64,000 nt of DNA from Burkholderiales bacterium (GTDB taxonomy: Bacteria > Pseudomonadota > Gammaproteobacteria > Burkholderiales > SG8-39), in NCBI GenBank assembly GCA_027493935.1, contig JAOSJV010000012.1, forward strand, positions 248,001 to 312,000, given 5' to 3'. Of this stretch, positions 56,608 through 64,000 are shown piece by piece (the first letter of the stretch is position 1; each line of letters opens with the position of its first letter). The translations under genes were made by a program, and so were the position numbers. The notes under the pieces were generated by a model that was not told the DNA's origin, made no database searches, and saw only the letters and a list, made by a program, of their open reading frames with translations.

Positions 56608-57168
56608 ATGCGGATCGAAGTCCACGTACACGGCAACATCCCCCTGCGACCCGGCGTCTCCATCGCGCAGATCGAGGCCGGCCTGCGGCCGTGGCTCGCC
56701 TACGTCGACGAGGAGTCGCTCGCCGACGTGCACAGCGTCTACGAGGACGAGCCGGGCGTCGTGTACGACCCCGCGCGGCGGCTGCTCGAGGTGTGCTGGA
56801 CCGGCGATGTTGGGCGCAACTTCCGCGAGATCGTCGAGGAGGCGCTGCAGGGCCTGAACGCCTACACCGAGCGCGCCGCCGAGATCGAGGTCACCTACTA
56901 CCATGACGACGGCACCGACGAGTACGGGATCGTGTTCGTCGGCCCTACGCCCGAGGCGATCCGCGAGGCGCAGCGCCAGCGCATGGTGGACGACGTCGCG
57001 CACCTGCTCACGCGCCATTTCGGCGACTCCGAGATCGGCGAGGTCGTGGCGCTCGTGAACCAGCTCTTCCAGCGCACCTGGGCCGAGCAGGGCACCGCCG
57101 TGCGGCCGAGCTCGGCGACCCAGGTGCAGCCGAGCGCGGCGCCGTCGAACCGCAAGCGGTTGCATTGA
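56608..57168 (+). CDS. Conserved hypothetical protein
   Basis: 186 residues, preceded by GACGGAGTATCGCC. Soluble alpha/beta composition: IEVHVHGNIPLRPGVSIAQIEAGLRPWLAYVDEESLADV, DPARRLLEVCWTGDVGRNFREIVEEAL, EIEVTYYHDDGTDEYGIVFVGP; the last 30 residues look disordered (SATQVQPSAAPSNRKRLH). Highly codon-consistent and intact, so a real gene, but I do not recognise its function. Confidence 0.7.
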   Translation: MRIEVHVHGNIPLRPGVSIAQIEAGLRPWLAYVDEESLADVHSVYEDEPGVVYDPARRLLEVCWTGDVGRNFREIVEEALQGLNAYTERAAEIEVTYYHDDGTDEYGIVFVGPTPEAIREAQRQRMVDDVAHLLTRHFGDSEIGEVVALVNQLFQRTWAEQGTAVRPSSATQVQPSAAPSNRKRLH

Positions 57169-57183
57169 TCGCGCTCTGAACGG

Positions 57184-57288
57184 TCATCCCCGCGACAGGT
57201 CCTCACCGCCGCGCGTCTTCATCGGGAGCGGGGACCCCGCGGGCCTCTGCCCGCTTGGTGCGATTCCCGCGTGCGCGGGAACGACGGT
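57184..57288 (+). repeat. Dispersed palindromic repeat, copy C
   Basis: TCATCCCCGCGACAGG on the left and CGATTCCCGCGTGCGCGGGAACGACGG on the right. The right half alone forms a hairpin (CCCGCGTGCGCGGG). It lies in the gap between the hypothetical gene and the convergent substrate-binding protein, where it may act as a bidirectional transcript end. Confidence 0.65.
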
Positions 57289-57363
57289 CCTCCGCGCGGG
57301 GCCTCTTTCGGCGAGAGGCGCGCCGCGAAGCCGCCCCGGATCAACCGGATTCGACCACACGGG

Positions 57364-58509
57364 TCAGGGCAGCACGCGCACGCCCGCGACGAGCTCGAGC
57401 GTGTAGGCGCGCCGCACATCGAACCCCGGCTCGACCAGGACGGCATCGCGCATGAACTCGAACGTGCGCCGCCAGCGCTCGTCGGTCATCGCCAGGATGC
57501 CCAGGCGCGCCGCGTCGCCGCCGGTGACGATGCCATACGCCTTCATCTTCGCGATGCCGAAGGCGATCAGCGCGTCCTCCATCTGCGGGTTGTCGCGCTT
57601 GACGAGCGCGTTGCCCGGCGCCGGTTCGGCGAGGTAGCTCTTCCAGCCTTCGGCGCTTGCCCGGATGAAACGGCGCACGGCGTCGCTCCGCGCGGCGAGC
57701 GTGCTTCGCGTGGCCACGATCGTCTGCGCATACGGCGGGTAGCCGAGATCGGCGAGCAGGAAGAGCGCGGGCTTGACCCCGCCCTTCTCGACCGAGTAGG
57801 GCTCCGAGGTCACGTAGCCCTGCTGCGCGGCGTGCCGGTCGGCGAGAAACGGCTGCACGCTGAACGAATAGGGGCGCAGCTGCGCGTCGGTGAAGCCGTA
57901 GCGCGCCTTGAGCCACGGCCAGAAGGTCGTGTGGCTCGCCGGGCTGATGTAGATCGGCCGGCCCTTGAGGTCGGCGAGCGTGCGCACGTCCGGATGCGCG
58001 ATGATCACTGCCGGGTCCTTCTGGAACGTCGCCGCCAGGGTGACCACCGGCAGGCCCTGCCGCACCGCCTGCACGGTCTGGATGTCGTAGCCCATGAAGA
58101 GATCGGTCGCGCCGGCGACGAGCAGTTGCAGCCCGTTCACCTGCGGCCCGCCCATGCGGATCTCGACGTCGAGGCCGTGCGCGCGGTAGATGCCTCGCGC
58201 GAGCGCCTGGTAGAACCCGCCGTGCTCGGCCTGCGCGTACCAGTTGGTGGTGAAGACGAGCTTGTCGGGCGGCTGCGCCGCGGCGCTGCCGGCGCCTGTC
58301 ATCGCGAGCATCGCAGCGATCAGCGCGCGCGCCAGGCGAGCGGCGCGTCGCGGTCTAGGAAAGCTCTGCGGAAGATCGTCATTGCCGCGGAAGCGGGAAT
58401 CCGCGGCATGCGCGATCGATGGGTTGCCGGGTCCCCGCTCCCCGATTACCCCGTTCGGGGACAGGTTCCGCGGGGACGGCATGCGCCGAGGCTCGCCAGA
58501 AACGTTCAT
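57364..58509 (-). CDS. ABC transporter substrate-binding protein, NMT1/THI5-like
   Basis: 381 residues from ATG 58509, with GAGGAGTGAGGCG just upstream. KLVFTTNWYAQAEHGGFYQALARGIYRAHGLDVEIRMGGPQVN, DLFMGYDIQTVQAVRQGLPVV and the C-terminal lobe match NMT1-type periplasmic binding proteins (pyrimidine, taurine, nitrate-like ligands). The signal peptide (ALIAAMLAMTGAGSAAAQ) begins only near residue 60; the preceding residues are partly encoded by a dispersed repeat (ADSRFRGNDD). The native start may therefore be ATG 58311 or a lost codon. Confidence 0.85.
   Translation of the reverse strand: MNVSGEPRRMPSPRNLSPNGVIGERGPGNPSIAHAADSRFRGNDDLPQSFPRPRRAARLARALIAAMLAMTGAGSAAAQPPDKLVFTTNWYAQAEHGGFYQALARGIYRAHGLDVEIRMGGPQVNGLQLLVAGATDLFMGYDIQTVQAVRQGLPVVTLAATFQKDPAVIIAHPDVRTLADLKGRPIYISPASHTTFWPWLKARYGFTDAQLRPYSFSVQPFLADRHAAQQGYVTSEPYSVEKGGVKPALFLLADLGYPPYAQTIVATRSTLAARSDAVRRFIRASAEGWKSYLAEPAPGNALVKRDNPQMEDALIAFGIAKMKAYGIVTGGDAARLGILAMTDERWRRTFEFMRDAVLVEPGFDVRRAYTLELVAGVRVLP
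58374..58440 (+). repeat. Dispersed palindromic repeat, copy D (inside a coding region)
   Basis: GATCGTCATTGCCGCGGAAGCGGGAATCCGCG is the left arm; the right arm is degraded. It is translated in the minus-strand substrate-binding protein as part of its N-terminal extension. Confidence 0.65.
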
Positions 58510-58528
58510 CGCCTCACTCCTCGCTCCC

Positions 58529-59349
58529 TCACCCCTCACTCTTGCTACTCCTCGCCCCGCGCGCTGACCATGCCTCGTGCCAGTTGCGCAGCACGGCGTT
58601 CGAGAGCCACACCATCGCCGCGAACAGCGCCACGCCGGCGAGCGTGAGCACGGCGAGCGCGGCAAAGAGGCGCGGACGTTGAGCTGCAGCCCGGCCTGCA
58701 GGATCTGGTACGCGAGCCCGGCGCCGGCGGCGCCGGTGCCGGCGACGAACTCGGCGACCACCGCGCCGATCAGCGCGAGCCCGCTCGAGATGCGCAGCCC
58801 GGCGAAGAAGTACGGCGCCGCGCTCGGCACGCGCAGCCGCCAAAGCACCTGCCACCGGCTCGCCTTGTACATGCGCATCAGGCTGAGCAGCCCCGGGTCG
58901 ACGCTGCGCAGCCCGAGCGCGGTGTTCGAGATCACCGGGAAGACCGCGACGATCAGCGCGCACAGCACGAGCGCGAGCTGGGTGTCGCGCACCCAGATGA
59001 TGATGAGCGGCGCCACTGCAACGATCGGCGTCACCTGCAGGATCACCGCGTACGGGAAGAGGCTCATCTCGATCCAGCGGCTCTGCGCGAACAGGAACGC
59101 GACGAGCGTCCCGGCGATCACCGCGAGCGCGAACGCGGCGAGGGTGATCTTCATCGTCACGAGGAGCGAGCGCGCGAGGAGCTCCCAGTCGGCCGCGAGC
59201 GTCTGCGCGACGACGAGCGGCGAGGGCACGATGTAGCGCGGCAGGTCGTAGACGACGACGAGCGCGTGCCACGCCGCCAGCACCAGGAGCGCCACGCCAA
59301 GCGGCGCGGCCACCCGCAGGATGCGTCCGCTCCTGCGCGCGGCGCTCAT
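58529..59349 (-). CDS. ABC transporter permease, BPD type (frameshifted)
   Basis: About 274 residues from ATG 59349. Helices, with ITLAAFALAVIAGTLVAFLFAQSRWIEM.., and the EAA-type loop SLMRMYKASRWQVLWRLRVPSAAPYFFAGLRISSGLALIGAVVAEF of SsuC/TauC permeases. A base is missing near 58679; in the other frame RLFAALAVLTLAGVALFAAMVWL completes the last helix. ATGA overlap with the ATPase gene upstream; 19 bases to the binding protein. Confidence 0.87.
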
Positions 59350-60155
59350 CCGGCCTCGGCCCCGGTCGCCGCGGCCAGCAGCCGCTGCAGCGCGCGCGCA
59401 TGCGATGCGAACCGCTGCGAGACGCGGAAATCGTCGGTGCGCGGGTAGGGCTCGTCGATCGCGACCTCGCCCGCGATGCGGCCCGGCCGCGCCGACATCA
59501 CCACCACGCGCTGCGACAGGTACACCGCCTCGTAGATGCTGTGGGTGACGAACACGACGGTCAGCCGCCGGCCGGCGCCGCGCTGCGCCCACAGGCCGAG
59601 CAGATCGGCATCGAGCCGTGCGCGGGTGATCTCGTCGAGCGCGCCGAAGGGCTCGTCCATCAGCAGCAGGTCCGGCTCGGTCACCAGGGCGCGCGCGAGC
59701 GAGGCGCGCATCTGCATGCCGCCGGAGAGCACGCGCGGGTAGCTCGCCTCGCACCCGGCCAGGCCGACGCGCATGAGCGTATCGCGCGCCGCCCGCTCGG
59801 CCGCGCCGCGCCCGACGCCGGCAAGGTCGAGCGGCAGGCGCACGTTGGAGGCGACGCGCAGCCAGGGCATGAGCGTCGCGCTCTGGAAGACCATCGCGAG
59901 GCGGTGGCCGGCAGCGCCGATCCGCTCCGCGCCTTCGCCCCACCAGCGCACCGCGCCGCGCGAGGGCGGCTGGAGCGCGGCGGCGATGCCGAGCAGCGTG
60001 CTCTTGCCGCAGCCGGAGGGGCCGAGCAGCGTGACGAACTCGCCCTCGGCCACCGCGAGGCTGACCGCATCGAGCGCGCGCGTGCCGTTCGGGTAGGTGC
60101 GGGTGACGCGGTCGAGCTCGACGACCGTTCGGAGTCCGGTTCCGGGTGGGCTCAT
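59346..60155 (-). CDS. ABC transporter ATP-binding protein, SsuB/TauB type
   Basis: 269 residues. Walker A GPSGCGKST, Q-loop MVFQSATLMPWL, signature VLSGGMQMRASLARAL, Walker B LLLMDEPFGALDEITR, H-loop VTHSIYEA. First gene of a three-gene importer with permease and NMT1-type binding protein. The substrate is unknown. Confidence 0.92.
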   Translation of the reverse strand: MSPPGTGLRTVVELDRVTRTYPNGTRALDAVSLAVAEGEFVTLLGPSGCGKSTLLGIAAALQPPSRGAVRWWGEGAERIGAAGHRLAMVFQSATLMPWLRVASNVRLPLDLAGVGRGAAERAARDTLMRVGLAGCEASYPRVLSGGMQMRASLARALVTEPDLLLMDEPFGALDEITRARLDADLLGLWAQRGAGRRLTVVFVTHSIYEAVYLSQRVVVMSARPGRIAGEVAIDEPYPRTDDFRVSQRFASHARALQRLLAAATGAEAG

Positions 60156-60176
60156 CCGCGACAGACGACAGCGCTA

Positions 60177-60300
60177 GCCGCAAAGACGCAGAGGGCGCGG
60201 AGATTCGCGTGATTGCTCGCGCACTCGCTTCTCCGTCTGCGGGCACACGAGCACGCCGTAGCGCCGTATTCCTCTGCGTACTCTGCGCCTCCGCGGCAAC
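60177..60300 (+). repeat. Inverted dispersed repeat of the CGCAGAG type
   Basis: Left arm GCCGCAAAGACGCAGAGG, right arm CCTCTGCGTACTCTGCGCC, roughly complementary over about 25 bases with a 70-base centre. This is a second repeat family often found between proteobacterial genes. It fills the gap between tyrS and the ABC operon, both on the minus strand. Confidence 0.6.
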
Positions 60301-60310
60301 GCCGGCTCGC

Positions 60311-62892
<2,582 letters not shown>

Positions 62893-62913
62893 TCTCCGGA
62901 GCGGCTGCCCGCC

Positions 62914-64000
62914 GTGCCTGAGCTGTACGCGGGGCTCATGTCGGGCACGAGCCTGGACGGCGTCGACGCGGTCCTGATCGACTTCCGGCAGGCGCCCTGG
63001 CGACCGCTCGCGACGCACTCGGCCGCCTATTCGCCGGCGCTGCGTGCCGAGGCGCTCGCCCTCAACGCGGCCGGCGCAAACGAGCTCGACCGCGCCGCGC
63101 GCTTCGCCAACGCACACTCCGAGCACTGCGCCCAGGCCGTGCATGCGCTGCTCGCCGCGGCGCGCGTCGACGCGGCGTCGGTGAGCGCGATCGGTTGCCA
63201 CGGCCAGACGGTCAGGCATCGCCCGGATCTGGGATACACCCTCCAGCTCGCGAACGGCGCAGCACTCGCCGAGCGCACCGGGATCCAGGTGGTGTGCGAC
63301 TTTCGCAGCCGCGACGTCGCCGCCGGCGGACAGGGCGCGCCGCTCGTGCCCGCGTTTCACGCCGCGTGCTTCGGCGCGGCCGGCGCGCACCGCGTCGTCG
63401 TGAACCTCGGCGGGATCGCCAACCTCACCGATCTGCCGCGCGCGGGAGCCGTGCGCGGCTTCGACACCGGGCCGGCGAACGTGCTGCTCGACGTGTGGGC
63501 GGAAACGCATCTCGGCGCGCCGTTCGATCGCGACGGCGCCTGGGCGGCGGGCGGACGCGTCGTCGAACCGCTCCTCGCGCAGATGCTCGCCGAGCCGTAC
63601 TTCTCGGCGCCGCCGCCGAAGAGCACCGGGCGCGAGCGCTTCAACGCCGCCTGGCTCGCGCGGCACGCGCCCGAGCGCTTCGCGCCGGCCGACGTGCAGG
63701 CCACGCTCGCCGAGCTTACCGCGGCGAGCGTCGCAGCGGCGATCGAGCGCCATTGCGCCGGCGCCGGCGAGGTGCTGCTGTGCGGCGGCGGCGCGCACAA
63801 CGTGGATCTCGTGCGGCGCCTCGGGGCACGGCTCGCGGGCCGGACGGTCGCCGACACCGGCACCGCCGGGCTCGCGCCGCAGTGGGTCGAGGCATCGGCG
63901 TTTGCGTGGCTCGCCCGCGAGGCGCTCGCCGGGCGGCCGGGGAACGTCCCAGCGGTCACCGGCGCGCGCGGCCCGCGCGTGCTCGGCGCGATCTATCCGG
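62914..64000 (+). CDS. anmK: Anhydro-N-acetylmuramic acid kinase (3' end cut by the window)
   Basis: 362 codons from GTG 62914 without a stop before the window ends. LYAGLMSGTSLDGVDAVLIDF, GCHGQTVRHRP, DFRSRDVAAGGQGAPLVPAFH, VVNLGGIANLTDL, GFDTGPANVLLD and LLCGGGAHN are the AnmK signatures. It phosphorylates and opens 1,6-anhydro-MurNAc in cell-wall recycling. The last residues RVLGAIYP are close to the normal C-terminus. Intact throughout. 21 bases after the M23 gene. Confidence 0.95.
   Translation, partial: MPELYAGLMSGTSLDGVDAVLIDFRQAPWRPLATHSAAYSPALRAEALALNAAGANELDRAARFANAHSEHCAQAVHALLAAARVDAASVSAIGCHGQTVRHRPDLGYTLQLANGAALAERTGIQVVCDFRSRDVAAGGQGAPLVPAFHAACFGAAGAHRVVVNLGGIANLTDLPRAGAVRGFDTGPANVLLDVWAETHLGAPFDRDGAWAAGGRVVEPLLAQMLAEPYFSAPPPKSTGRERFNAAWLARHAPERFAPADVQATLAELTAASVAAAIERHCAGAGEVLLCGGGAHNVDLVRRLGARLAGRTVADTGTAGLAPQWVEASAFAWLAREALAGRPGNVPAVTGARGPRVLGAIYP

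Noticed and set aside
57364-60246. A single 960-codon open frame across the ABC importer
   Set aside because: It merges the binding protein and most of the permease by chance, because stop codons are rare in GC-rich DNA; overlaps and ribosome sites show separate genes.

Overview
The window reads as one stretch of chromosome from a high-GC betaproteobacterium (Burkholderiales or Rhodocyclales-like). This is an inference from the gene families: AidB-type acyl-CoA dehydrogenase, MnmC, a TrpB2-type synthase, AtuA-type terpene utilisation, an Mrp-like antiporter operon, a urease operon in the order ABCEFGD, and dispersed repeats of the kind common in that class. No phage, plasmid, transposase, rRNA, tRNA or CRISPR was seen. 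The sequence has a strong quality signature: about 19 genes are broken by single-base gains or losses, nearly all in G/C runs of 4-6 bases, and they include the normally essential tyrS. I treat these as probable assembly or read errors, annotate each gene at full span, and note the shift.

Layout. 1-8.3 kb: the end of an RND-efflux outer membrane factor, a ceramidase-like membrane protein coupled to an MscS channel, a small lipoprotein, and a large AsmA-family protein. 8.4-14 kb: a SHOCT protein, two patatin-like phospholipases, a GntP permease, a DUF502 membrane protein and a glycine-zipper protein. 14-18.1 kb (minus): a tightly overlapping Mrp-like cation/proton antiporter operon E-F-G-B(with MbhD/E-like N-terminus)-C-D that has no separate MrpA, behind a good promoter. 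18.2-19.6 kb: a DUF1576 membrane protein. 19.7-27.1 kb: a complete urease system from promoter through structural subunits, four accessory proteins, urea transporter and nickel permease, so urea and Ni2+ uptake are joined to enzyme assembly.

27-41.7 kb: an esterase-like hydrolase, PldA phospholipase, an octaheme cytochrome with HEAT/TPR-like tail, an EamA exporter, a hydrolase-LuxR fusion regulator, GST, GNAT, AidB, a secreted 20-residue-repeat protein and a DUF3047 lipoprotein. Next comes a three-gene cassette (soluble ABC ATPase, Cys-rich SIMIBI GTPase, four-cysteine Fe-S protein) behind an FNR/Dnr-like palindrome. This cassette is the best candidate for an undescribed metallocofactor or redox-activation system here.

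41.8-64 kb: a Ca2+-type P-type ATPase whose start is disrupted by a dispersed repeat, LysE exporter, MnmC, Dps and TrpB2. The last codons and 3' flank of trpB2 are tandemly repeated four times. Then follow a pentapeptide-repeat protein, a META-domain protein, a PepSY-like remnant, AtuA with its small partner, a monoheme cytochrome c with its own FNR-like site, a candidate small RNA with promoter and terminator, a degenerate lytic-transglycosylase-like protein, an NMT1-type ABC importer, tyrS, an M23 endopeptidase and anmK, which runs off the window end.
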